NCBI GenBank assembly: GCA_964647625.1 | Contig: CAZYHZ010000011.1 | Location: 22,774 to 86,773, forward strand | Direction: 5' to 3' | Origin: DASRJG01 sp964647625 | Lineage (GTDB): Bacteria > Acidobacteriota > Polarisedimenticolia > Polarisedimenticolales > DASRJG01 | DNA length: 64,000 nucleotides | Part shown: positions 52,057 to 60,405 of the stretch, one piece after another | Layout of the letters: every line of letters starts with the position of its first letter | Numbering within the stretch: position 1 is the first letter of the stretch | Position numbers and translations under genes: made by a program | Notes under the pieces: model-generated | Databases searched by the model: none | What the model was told of the DNA's origin: nothing | The model's input: only the letters and a program-made list of their open reading frames with translations

Positions 52057-54792
52057 ATGACGACGCTCTCCCTACGCCCCGTTTTCGTGCTCGCGGCGGC
52101 CGCGTTCCTTGCGACGGGACCGGCGTCCTCAGCGGAGCTGCGCGGGCGGCTGTCCGCCGAAGGCGGGAAGCCGGTCCCCAAGGCAGTCGTTCGCGTCCTC
52201 CCCGAAACGCCGGCGGCCGCGGTCAAAGGGGCCAAGCCGGTCCGGGTCGAGTCCGGCGCCGACGGCAGCTTCGCCCTGGCCGGGCTCACCGGGGAGACGT
52301 TCCTCGTCCGTATCGAGGCGAAGGGCTACGCATCGCTCACCCAGCCGGGGATTCCGGCGGGCGCATCGCTCGAGCTTCACCTTCGAGGCGGCGTGCGCGT
52401 GGCCGGGATCGTGCGGGATCGCGGCACGAAGGTGCCGATCGCGGGAGCGACCGTGGCGGCGTGGGAGAAGGGGGCGGACGCGTTCGGCGAGGATGCCTAC
52501 CGGAAGGCCACCAGCGGGAAGGACGGCCGGTTCACGGTCGACGATCTGGCGGCGGGAAAGGTCACCGTCGAAGCGAAGGCCGCCGGGCATTCGAGCGCGC
52601 GCGCTCCCAGCGTCTCTCTTCCGAAGTCCGATCTCGAGCTGCTGCTCGACATCGCCGGCGGGCTGAACGGCACCGTCACCGACACGACGGGCCAGCCCGT
52701 GAAGGACGCGGAGGTCAAGGCCTCGCTTCGAGGCGGGAAGTCCCGCGCCGCAAAGAGCGGCCCCGACGGCTACTACCGGATCGCCGACGCGCCGCCGGAC
52801 GCCGTCGACGAGATGCGGGTCAAGGCACCGAAGTTCCTGATCGCCGAGCACCACGGCGCCGCCCCATCGGACGGAATCGTCGATTTCACGCTCGAGCGCG
52901 GCGGCAGCATCGAGGGCACGGTTCACGGCTTCGACGGGAAGACGCCCGCCTCGTTCCACGTCAAGCTGCACCCCGACGGCTCCGGCTCCGGGATCCATGC
53001 GGTGGAGCACGATTTCAGCGACCCTTCGGGTGCGTTCCGGCTCGACGAGCTCGAGCCGGGCAAGTACGTCCTCGAGGTCTCGGCCGACAAGTACGCCGCC
53101 TCCACGAAGAAGGACATCGACGTCGCGCCCGAGCAGATCGCCCAGGCCGGGACGATCACGCTTCAATCGCGGTCGGTCCTTCGGGGGCGCGTCGTCACCG
53201 CGCGGGACAAGGCGCCGATCGCCGGAGCGACGATCCACATCTCGCTCGTCGAAGCCGGGTCGACGCCCACCCCCGGCTCGGACTCATCCTGGTCGGCGAC
53301 GTCGTCCACGGACGGAACGTTCTCGACCACGGCGCTTCCCGACGGCACGTTCGACGTCGCGGTCGAACAGCCGCAATACGCGCCCGCGCGGACGCGCATC
53401 ACGTTCCATCCCGATGCGGATACGCCGGAGATCACCCTCGAGATGTCCCACGGCGGAACGCTCACGGGCAGCGTCGTCGACGGCAAGCTCGAGCCGGTCC
53501 CCAACGTGAGGATCGTCGCGTCGCTCGGCACGGATGCCGACTCCCGCGTGGCCGACACCGGCTCCGACGGCCGCTATTTGATCGACGGTCTGGCTCCCGG
53601 CACATGGACCGTGTCCCGCCAGCAAGCGCCTCAGGCCGGATCGACCGCCACGGACGTGAAATATGCCTCGATCCGCGAAGGCGAGACGACCGAGGTGAAT
53701 TTCGACGAGCGGCCCCGCGTTTCGGTCAGCGGCGTCGTGATGAAGGGAGATGTGCCGGTCCCCCAAGCGTCGATCTACTTCGTCTCGATCGACAACACCA
53801 CGGCGCACGACGGCAAGTCGACGCAGTCGGACGCGCAAGGCACCTACCAGATCGGGCTGCTCCACGGGGGGAAGTACCAGGTCTCCGTGGTCATGGGCAG
53901 CGGCGCCAACCCCAGCGCCCACAGCGTCGTGACGCTCAACATCCCGGATCAATCCGACGTCCGGCAGGACATCATTTTCACGGTTCATGCGATCACCGGC
54001 CACGTGTACGATCCCGATCGCAAGGGCGTGAAGGGGGCGATGATCATCGGGCTGCGGGACGGCACCGTTCCGGGGGACGCCCCGCGCCAGTCGACGACGA
54101 CGACCGCGGACGACGGCTCGTACCGCATTGACGCCGTCGATCCCGGAACCTACAAGGTCACCGCGCGGGCGAAGTCCTACACGTCGGCCGATGAGTATCC
54201 GGTCCTCGTCTCGGACGACAAGCCCGACCCGGACGTCGATCTCACCCTCCAGCGCGGGTGGGTCATGCGCGGCCACGTGCTCGACCCGCAGGGCAGCCCC
54301 GTGCCGGGGGCGCTTGTTGTGGTCGCTCCGAACGGAGCGGCGGAATCGGGCTACCTTCCCTCTCAGAGCGACGCGAGCGGCGCGTTCCGCATCACCGCGC
54401 CATCCGACGGGCCGGTCAACGTCGCGGCGATCTCATCGAGATTCGCGCCGGCGGTCGAGCTCGACATCGAGCAGCCGGCCGACGGCGGGACCACCGACAT
54501 CCAGCTGCACGCGACCCCCGGCGGCTCGCTGCGCGTCCGAGTGGCTCATCGGAGCGGCGAGCCGGTCGCGGGGATCCAGCTCGGATTCTCACCCGTGCCG
54601 TTGTTCCCCGGCTGCGACGTGGTCAGCGACCGCAACCGGCCGCGGCCCACGGACGCGGACGGCACGACGCTCTTGACGCAGATGTATCCGGGCGACTACG
54701 TCCTCTCGATTCCGGGGCGCCGCGACGTCGCGCCGATCCAGGTCCGCGTGAGCGAGGGCGCCGAGAGCGAGGCGCAGATCGAAGTGCCGTGA
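52057..54792 (+). CDS. Secreted carboxypeptidase-regulatory-like repeat protein
   Basis: 911 residues from ATG 52057; signal peptide ends ASSAELRG. It is composed of about nine tandem 85-95-residue transthyretin-like beta domains. Each begins with a strand such as VRVAGIVRDRGTKVPIAGATV or LNGTVTDTTGQPVKDAEV and ends with GSFALAGL, GYYRIADAPP or GSYRIDAVDPGTYKVTA motifs. These are carboxypeptidase D regulatory-like (CarboxypepD_reg) domains. No catalytic domain is present. It is probably an extracellular structural or adhesion protein. It lies 56 bp after the propeller gene and converges on the small periplasmic gene with a 10-bp gap. Confidence 0.85.
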   Translation: MTTLSLRPVFVLAAAAFLATGPASSAELRGRLSAEGGKPVPKAVVRVLPETPAAAVKGAKPVRVESGADGSFALAGLTGETFLVRIEAKGYASLTQPGIPAGASLELHLRGGVRVAGIVRDRGTKVPIAGATVAAWEKGADAFGEDAYRKATSGKDGRFTVDDLAAGKVTVEAKAAGHSSARAPSVSLPKSDLELLLDIAGGLNGTVTDTTGQPVKDAEVKASLRGGKSRAAKSGPDGYYRIADAPPDAVDEMRVKAPKFLIAEHHGAAPSDGIVDFTLERGGSIEGTVHGFDGKTPASFHVKLHPDGSGSGIHAVEHDFSDPSGAFRLDELEPGKYVLEVSADKYAASTKKDIDVAPEQIAQAGTITLQSRSVLRGRVVTARDKAPIAGATIHISLVEAGSTPTPGSDSSWSATSSTDGTFSTTALPDGTFDVAVEQPQYAPARTRITFHPDADTPEITLEMSHGGTLTGSVVDGKLEPVPNVRIVASLGTDADSRVADTGSDGRYLIDGLAPGTWTVSRQQAPQAGSTATDVKYASIREGETTEVNFDERPRVSVSGVVMKGDVPVPQASIYFVSIDNTTAHDGKSTQSDAQGTYQIGLLHGGKYQVSVVMGSGANPSAHSVVTLNIPDQSDVRQDIIFTVHAITGHVYDPDRKGVKGAMIIGLRDGTVPGDAPRQSTTTTADDGSYRIDAVDPGTYKVTARAKSYTSADEYPVLVSDDKPDPDVDLTLQRGWVMRGHVLDPQGSPVPGALVVVAPNGAAESGYLPSQSDASGAFRITAPSDGPVNVAAISSRFAPAVELDIEQPADGGTTDIQLHATPGGSLRVRVAHRSGEPVAGIQLGFSPVPLFPGCDVVSDRNRPRPTDADGTTLLTQMYPGDYVLSIPGRRDVAPIQVRVSEGAESEAQIEVP

Positions 54793-54802
54793 CGCCCCTG
54801 CG

Positions 54803-55588
54803 CTACTTGTCGACCCCGAAGTCGTAGACGATACCGGTCATCTCGCCTTTGCCCACATAGATTCCGTACTCGCCGGGCTTCAAGTCCTTGGCCGGCGTCA
54901 ACCGCCAGAGGCCCGGTTTGTCCTCGACCTCGTCGCAGGCGACCCGGTCGTCGCCATCGGGGGCGCTCGACATGACGCCCCCCCACATTCCGGGCGATTC
55001 GACGTCCATCGAGCGCTGGACGACCTTTCCGTGCTCCTTGTCGGGGTCCAGCTTGACGAACCAGAACGTCTTCCGGGGATCCTTGTCCGTGGCGATGGTC
55101 ACGGACGGCTTGTGGTCGGTGATCCTCACGCCGGACGTGGGTTCCGGGAAGATGATGAACCGCTTCATACCGACGAACGGGGCGACGATCGTCTTGACCT
55201 CGCCGTCGATCGACTTGAGCGGGACGGACTTGTCCTTGGCCACGAGCGTCACCGTCGCCCCGGCCACCGGGTCCGCGGTACCCGAGTGCGCCGGCGCCGC
55301 CGCAGCAGCCGGCGCGGCGGGTGCCTGACGCTCGATCATGGCCGTGATCACCCCCTCGCTGACCCCGGCTTGCTTGAGCTTGATCAGATCGTCCGTCCCC
55401 GTCGCAAAGTGAACCGCGGGGGCCTCCTTGATCTTGGCCTTGATGACCGCGTCGCCCAGTTTGAGCTGGGTCAGCTTGACGATGTCCGAGTTGTCCAAGG
55501 GCTTCTCGGCGTCGGCCGCCCTCGTGCCGGTCGGAATGGTCAAGATCGCGAACAGGAGCAAAACCGGCACATGTCTGATGCGGATCAT
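54803..55588 (-). CDS. Secreted acidobacterial-type hypothetical protein
   Basis: 261 residues from ATG 55588 with GGAGGG upstream; signal peptide ends TRAADAE. Residues about 25-85 form a short helical unit (DIVKLTQLKLGDAVIKAKIK, LIKLKQAGVSEGVITAMI). This unit is common in exported acidobacterial proteins, from memory. An Ala/Pro linker follows, then a beta domain (VPLKSIDGEVKTIVAP, RFIIFPEPTSGVRI, LKPGEYGIYVGKGEM). No enzyme motif is visible. Convergent with the preceding gene. Confidence 0.75.
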   Translation of the reverse strand: MIRIRHVPVLLLFAILTIPTGTRAADAEKPLDNSDIVKLTQLKLGDAVIKAKIKEAPAVHFATGTDDLIKLKQAGVSEGVITAMIERQAPAAPAAAAAPAHSGTADPVAGATVTLVAKDKSVPLKSIDGEVKTIVAPFVGMKRFIIFPEPTSGVRITDHKPSVTIATDKDPRKTFWFVKLDPDKEHGKVVQRSMDVESPGMWGGVMSSAPDGDDRVACDEVEDKPGLWRLTPAKDLKPGEYGIYVGKGEMTGIVYDFGVDK

Positions 55589-55749
55589 CGCGTCGTCCCT
55601 CCTTGGCCGCGCGGCCGGCACGAGCCGGACTCCGGCGGCTGCCGGAGTGTAGCGCGACGCCGGGACGCGGCGGTCGCATCTCTCCGAGAGTCGCAAAAAG
55701 AGACGGTCCTGGATAACGCCGTCACGCGGAGAACGAACAGCGAAACATC

Positions 55750-55778
55750 TTGACTCATGCACTTCTTCCTCGTATTTG
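55750..55778 (+). promoter_or_regulatory. Putative sigma-70-type promoter
   Basis: TTGACT (55750-55755) and TATTTG (55773-55778) are separated by 17 bp. The same pair, TTGACT, 17 bp, TATGTG, occurs before the tandem paralogue at 60245-60273. Conservation of both boxes and spacing in two otherwise diverged leaders supports a real promoter. The leader to the ATG is about 115 nt. Confidence 0.6.
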
Positions 55779-55849
55779 TCTCTCGTTTTTGAGTGGCAAC
55801 TGGGGCGCGAATGCTTTTGGATGTCCATTTTTTCGTCAATCACGCTCAT

Positions 55850-55886
55850 GCGTTCAAACGGGGTAGTCGGCCCTAACACATCGGCC
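55850..55886 (+). promoter_or_regulatory. Conserved 5' leader element with short hairpin
   Basis: The 23-bp block 55850-55872, ending GTAGTCGGCC, is identical to 60355-60377 and lies at the same 51-nt distance from the start codon. It is followed by a second GGCC at 55883-55886 that can pair with the first, directly before the Shine-Dalgarno AGGAGGG. A translational control element is possible. Confidence 0.45.
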
Positions 55887-55900
55887 AGGAGGGTGCATTC

Positions 55901-58900
55901 ATGTCAACTGTGAGAAGTACACGCTGTCGAACGGGCGGAGCAAGCCCGTATCGCTGGATGGCGGTGCTGACGGTCTTCGCGATGTTCGTGTTCGCGGGGA
56001 TCGCTCTCGCCGACGCCAGCAACCAACAGGGCGCGAAGCTCGTGCGTCCCAATCACGACGGGACGCAGCGCAAGATCGGCGTCGTCGACGGCGACGGAAA
56101 CCCCGTCGCTCCGAATCCGCCGGTGCACAGCGGGCCGATGCCTCTTGCGCCGCCGTCGAACGACGACTGCACCGGGGCCATCGCGATTCCCGCACCTCCC
56201 GACACCTCGACGATCGAAGTCACCGCGCCCGTGGACATCACCGACGCGACGCCGCAAGACGTCGACGAGACGATCATGTCGTGCGCGACGGTCGACCGGA
56301 CGGTCTGGTACACCTTCACACCGACCATCAGCGGCCAGTACGTGATCAGCTCGTGCGGAACGACCGCCACGGGCGACACCGTCTACGACACCGTCATCGC
56401 GGTGTACGACTCGACCGCTGGATGCCCCAGCGGCGGCGCGCAGCTTGCGTGCTCGGACTCCGCCGCGTGCTCCACCGCGGTCGCCGGCGCCCCCTACACC
56501 GACCAGGGCACGGTCGCGCCGATCCTCGCCGCCGGAACGACCTACTACGTCGTGGCCGGTCACTGGTCCCAGGACCTGGGCGGCGTATCGCCGGGCTTCA
56601 ACAACATCGTGGTTTCGGTCCAGCTCTCGCCCGCGCCCCGCAACGACAATTGCAACGTGGCGGGCGGCGGCTATGCCGCCGGCGGCCAAGGTCCTGCGCC
56701 GCTCGCGCTCGACCGCATCACGTTCGGCACGACGGCGAGCGCGACGAACGACTATCGCAGCATCGGCTGCCCGTTCCCGGGCCCCGGACAGCTCGCGACC
56801 ACGTCGAACGGTCTCGACGTCGTGTTCTCGTTCGAAGCGCCGACGACCGATCTGTACTCGTTCCGTTACGTGCAGGACGACGCCGGAGCCGCTCTGCGAT
56901 CGCAGAGCCCGTCCCTGTACCTGTCAACTCAATGTCCGAGTCCTGACCCGACGATCGGCGTCGCCGGCTGCTTCGCCGCGGCGAACCGGATGAACGACCA
57001 GACGACCGGCAACGGCAACCGCTCGGAAGAGATCAACTGCGTTCAGCTGACCGGTGGAACGACCTACTACCTGTTCTTCGACGACCGGTTCACCGGAAAC
57101 AACGGCGGCCCGCTTGCCGTCGAAGTCACCCGGTGCAAGCCGGAAACCGAGCCGAACGACACGACGGCGACGGCGACGCCGTACGCCCCGAACTCAGGCT
57201 GCTGGATGGAAGGCGGCGCGATCCCCAGCGGTCCGGCCGCCGACATCGACTTCTACGACCTCGGCGCGCCTCCGGCCGGTTCGAAGATCTACGTGGCGGT
57301 CGACTCGGCCGCTTCGACGACCAGCGACTACCAGCTGCGCGTCACGAACTCGACCGACACCCTTGGTTTCGATGACAACGACGGCTCGTCCTGGATCGGC
57401 TCGAACGCGCCGGTCGTCGCGGGCCCGATTGCCGACGGCGGCGAGATCTTTGCCGAGGTCAACGGCAAGACGGTGAGCACGGGCATGCAGCCGTACCACC
57501 TGTATGCCCGCATCGAGACCGGAGCGCCGATTCTCGAAGACCCCGAGCTGCAGCCCAACGGTCCGACGTTCTTCTCGGACATCTACCTCGGCACGACCCG
57601 CATGACCGGAACGACCGGGCAAACGGGCGGCATCCTGTCGACCCTGAACGACCTCGACTGCTTCCAGTTCACCGCGAACGAAGGCCAGAACATTGCCTTC
57701 TTCGCCGACAACGACCCCGCTCGTACGCCAGGCACGATCACGAATGCATGGCCGGTGATGTACCAGATGACCGACAACCCCACGCCGTCCGCGACGCGGT
57801 TCGTCGGGCAGGTGGTGCGGAACATCGGAACGCCGGGACCGGGCGCGGGATTGAGCGCAGTCACGCCGTCCGTGACCTCCAACTTCGCTCACTACCGTGC
57901 TCGTTACACCGGCGTCTACATCTTCTGCTGGCGCGAGACGCAGGACATCAACACGACCGACAATCCCCCGGCCAACGCATATCCGCTGCCGTGGGGAGGC
58001 GATGTCACCGTTGACTGCGCGCCGCCCGCCGGGCCTCAGTCGGCGGACGTTGCGATCACGAAGACGGGTCCGGCCGGTCCGGTCCAGGCCGGCTCGATCA
58101 TCGACTACACGATCACCATCACGAACAACGAGGCCAGCGCGATCGCCGAGGACATCGAGCTCCTCGACACTCTGCCGGCCGGAACCACGTTCGTGGCCCT
58201 GACCGTCACCGACCCGCTGCCGGGCAACGGCTTCCGGAACCACCAGGTTCTGAACCTGCCGACGCCCGGCCAGAACGACGCCCCGGTCGACGTCGTCAAC
58301 GTGTCGATCGCCCCGGGCGCCAGCATCGTCTACACGCTGACGGTGCAGGTGACCAACTGCCAGGGCGCCGGCCACACGATCTTGAACACGGCCACGATCA
58401 GCGGTCCGTACGACTTGAATAGCCTGAACAACACGGCGAGCTGGTCGTTCACGACCTCCGACAACGGGACGTGTACGCCCACGATCTGCGACACCAGCGG
58501 CTGTATCGTCGACAACTGCCAGACGAACAACGGAGTCAACGGGCAGGGTGCCTGCGACCCGGCCGGCGCCTGCGTCGGCCAACCGCTCGACTGTGACGAC
58601 CACAGCGTGTGCACGGCGGATTCGTGCGATCCGACGAACCCGACGCATCCGTGCGTCAACGACTCCAGCCAGCTCGGCGATCTCTGCTTCGACGGCAACG
58701 ATTGCACGTTCGACACATGCGATCCGGTCTCGTTCTGCGCGTTCCCGCCGAAGCCCCAGGGAGTCTCCTGCAATGACTTCCTGAACTGCACGCACAACGA
58801 CGTCTGCAACGGCCAGGGCGTCTGCTTCGGCACGTCGGTCTGCGACGACGGCCTGCCCTGCACCGACGACTTCGCGGACGAAGCCAACAACTGCGCGTGC

Positions 58901-60160
58901 GATCACGCGACGTCGTTCCCCGGAACGCCGTGCGATGACGGCAACGCGTGCACGACCGGATCGACGTGCGACGGCTCGGGCGGCACGGTTGCGGCCTGCA
59001 CCGGCGGCTCGCCGGTCAGCTGCGACGACGGCAACCCCTGCACGGACGACGCGTGCGATCCGTCCTCCGGCTGCACGCACACGCCGAACACCGCGGCCTG
59101 CGATGACGGCAACGTGTGCACGGTCGGCGACACCTGCGGCGGCGGCACCTGCAATCCGGGTGCTCCGGCCAACTGCGACGACGGCAACGGCTGCACCGAC
59201 GACTCGTGCGACACCGCCTCCGGCTGCGTGCACGCCAACAACTCGAACCCGTGCAGCGACGGCAACGCCTGCACCACCGGTGATGTCTGCAGCGGTGGCC
59301 AGTGCGTGCCGGGCGGTCCGACCAACTGCGACGACGGCGACTGCTGCACGATCGACGGGTGCAACCCGTCCACGGGCTGCACACACACGCCGAACCCGAC
59401 GACTCCGGTCTTCACGACGCAGCCGTCGCTCAGTCAGTACAACCTCTGGTCGCCCAACCACGGCTACGTCGACTTCACGGTCGCGGACACCGGTGCGGCG
59501 GCTTCGAGCGCGTGCGGCATCTCCTCGATCTCGTTCGCGAGCTGCAGCTCCAGCCAGCCGGAGAACGCGATCGGAACGGGAGACGGCAACACCCTCCGCG
59601 ACTGCGTGTACAGCGGCGGGACGGTCAGCATGCGGGCCGAGCGTGACGGCGGGTGCAGCCCGATCGGGCGTCTGTACACCACGCGCCTGATCGCGGTCGA
59701 TGCCTGCGGCCACACGGCCCTGTCCAACACGACCAGCGTGCCGGTATGGCACGATCGGGCGCACCCGCCGGTCCAGGGCACGGTGCGGTTCTCGACCGGT
59801 AACTCGCAGGACGTCCGGGCCGGCACGAACGGCACGTACGGGACCGACTGCGGCACCGGCGGCCCGACGGCCAACGGCTCGATCCACGATCACTCCGATG
59901 CGGATCCTGAGATGGAGATCTCGCAGGGCGCTGCGGTCGACGTCAACTCGCTCCGTGTCGGCAAGAACAGCGGCAACGTCGTCCTCACGTGGACGGCGCC
60001 GGTCCAGATCGGTCAGGTCACCCGGTTCCACGTGTGGCAGCTGGATCCGATGACCCTGTTCTGGACGCAGATTGCGGAAGTGACCAAGCAGACCACGTCG
60101 TTCACCGTCACGGGCGACGCCAGCTCGTGGCAGTACAAGGTCTCGGCGGTCATCAAGTAG
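55901..60160 (+). CDS. Secreted PPC/DUF11/cysteine-rich surface protein, copy 1 of a tandem pair
   Basis: 1,419 residues; ATG 55901 follows AGGAGGG with 8 nt spacing. The signal anchor lies at about residues 19-38 (WMAVLTVFAMFVFAGIALAD). PPC-like domains at about 85-700 include TVWYTFTPTISGQYVISSC, NRMNDQTTGNGNRSEE and YDLGAPPAGSKI. DUF11 lies at about 712-840 (ADVAITKTGPAGPVQAGS), and CDDGNPCTDDACDPSSGC-type cysteine repeats at about 860-1165. The C-terminal domain, about 1166-1419, contains LWSPNHGYVDF, a Cys-containing segment and a final WTAPVQIGQVTRFHVWQL strand. Unlike its paralogues at 30324 and 34874 it lacks a dockerin-like end. Probably cell-surface; function unknown. Confidence 0.88.
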   Translation: MSTVRSTRCRTGGASPYRWMAVLTVFAMFVFAGIALADASNQQGAKLVRPNHDGTQRKIGVVDGDGNPVAPNPPVHSGPMPLAPPSNDDCTGAIAIPAPPDTSTIEVTAPVDITDATPQDVDETIMSCATVDRTVWYTFTPTISGQYVISSCGTTATGDTVYDTVIAVYDSTAGCPSGGAQLACSDSAACSTAVAGAPYTDQGTVAPILAAGTTYYVVAGHWSQDLGGVSPGFNNIVVSVQLSPAPRNDNCNVAGGGYAAGGQGPAPLALDRITFGTTASATNDYRSIGCPFPGPGQLATTSNGLDVVFSFEAPTTDLYSFRYVQDDAGAALRSQSPSLYLSTQCPSPDPTIGVAGCFAAANRMNDQTTGNGNRSEEINCVQLTGGTTYYLFFDDRFTGNNGGPLAVEVTRCKPETEPNDTTATATPYAPNSGCWMEGGAIPSGPAADIDFYDLGAPPAGSKIYVAVDSAASTTSDYQLRVTNSTDTLGFDDNDGSSWIGSNAPVVAGPIADGGEIFAEVNGKTVSTGMQPYHLYARIETGAPILEDPELQPNGPTFFSDIYLGTTRMTGTTGQTGGILSTLNDLDCFQFTANEGQNIAFFADNDPARTPGTITNAWPVMYQMTDNPTPSATRFVGQVVRNIGTPGPGAGLSAVTPSVTSNFAHYRARYTGVYIFCWRETQDINTTDNPPANAYPLPWGGDVTVDCAPPAGPQSADVAITKTGPAGPVQAGSIIDYTITITNNEASAIAEDIELLDTLPAGTTFVALTVTDPLPGNGFRNHQVLNLPTPGQNDAPVDVVNVSIAPGASIVYTLTVQVTNCQGAGHTILNTATISGPYDLNSLNNTASWSFTTSDNGTCTPTICDTSGCIVDNCQTNNGVNGQGACDPAGACVGQPLDCDDHSVCTADSCDPTNPTHPCVNDSSQLGDLCFDGNDCTFDTCDPVSFCAFPPKPQGVSCNDFLNCTHNDVCNGQGVCFGTSVCDDGLPCTDDFADEANNCACDHATSFPGTPCDDGNACTTGSTCDGSGGTVAACTGGSPVSCDDGNPCTDDACDPSSGCTHTPNTAACDDGNVCTVGDTCGGGTCNPGAPANCDDGNGCTDDSCDTASGCVHANNSNPCSDGNACTTGDVCSGGQCVPGGPTNCDDGDCCTIDGCNPSTGCTHTPNPTTPVFTTQPSLSQYNLWSPNHGYVDFTVADTGAAASSACGISSISFASCSSSQPENAIGTGDGNTLRDCVYSGGTVSMRAERDGGCSPIGRLYTTRLIAVDACGHTALSNTTSVPVWHDRAHPPVQGTVRFSTGNSQDVRAGTNGTYGTDCGTGGPTANGSIHDHSDADPEMEISQGAAVDVNSLRVGKNSGNVVLTWTAPVQIGQVTRFHVWQLDPMTLFWTQIAEVTKQTTSFTVTGDASSWQYKVSAVIK

Positions 60161-60189
60161 TCTGACCTTCGAGTAGTCGAGTCCCACGA

Positions 60190-60229
60190 CCCGGGACGGT
60201 GCACGACGCACCGTCCCGGGTTTTTTTTT
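60190..60229 (+). terminator. Rho-independent terminator
   Basis: Perfect 13-bp stem CCCGGGACGGTGC / GCACCGTCCCGGG (60190-60202 and 60208-60220), loop ACGAC, followed by nine T. It separates the tandem paralogues into independent transcripts. Confidence 0.95.
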
Positions 60230-60244
60230 GCCCGCCGAAACCGC

Positions 60245-60273
60245 TTGACTCGCGAACCCCTTCCTCGTATGTG
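60245..60273 (+). promoter_or_regulatory. Putative sigma-70-type promoter of the second paralogue
   Basis: TTGACT (60245-60250), 17 bp, TATGTG (60268-60273). It matches position and spacing of the promoter before the first paralogue and starts 15 bp after the terminator T-run. Confidence 0.6.
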
Positions 60274-60354
60274 TGTCTGGGTCTAGAGAGGCAATGGGGC
60301 GGGGAATGCCTTTCGGTCGTACTTTCAATCTCACTCATTCATCGACACGCTCAG

Positions 60355-60391
60355 GCGTTCAAACGGGGTAGTCGGCCGTAACCAACCGGCC
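60355..60391 (+). promoter_or_regulatory. Conserved 5' leader element with short hairpin (second copy)
   Basis: It carries the same 23-bp block as 55850-55872, again 51 nt before the ATG. Here GGCCG at 60374-60378 can pair with CGGCC five bases further on in the loop-flanking arm (60386-60391 region), slightly stronger than in the first copy. Confidence 0.45.
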
Positions 60392-60405
60392 AGGAGGGTG
60401 CATTC

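Larger units (their letters stand above)
55589..55900. other. 312-bp intergenic region with divergent promoters
   Basis: It contains the promoter and leader of 55901-60160, described separately, and the upstream region of the minus-strand gene. The middle (about 55610-55740) shows no ORF with a convincing start and no hairpin that I could identify. Confidence 0.7.
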
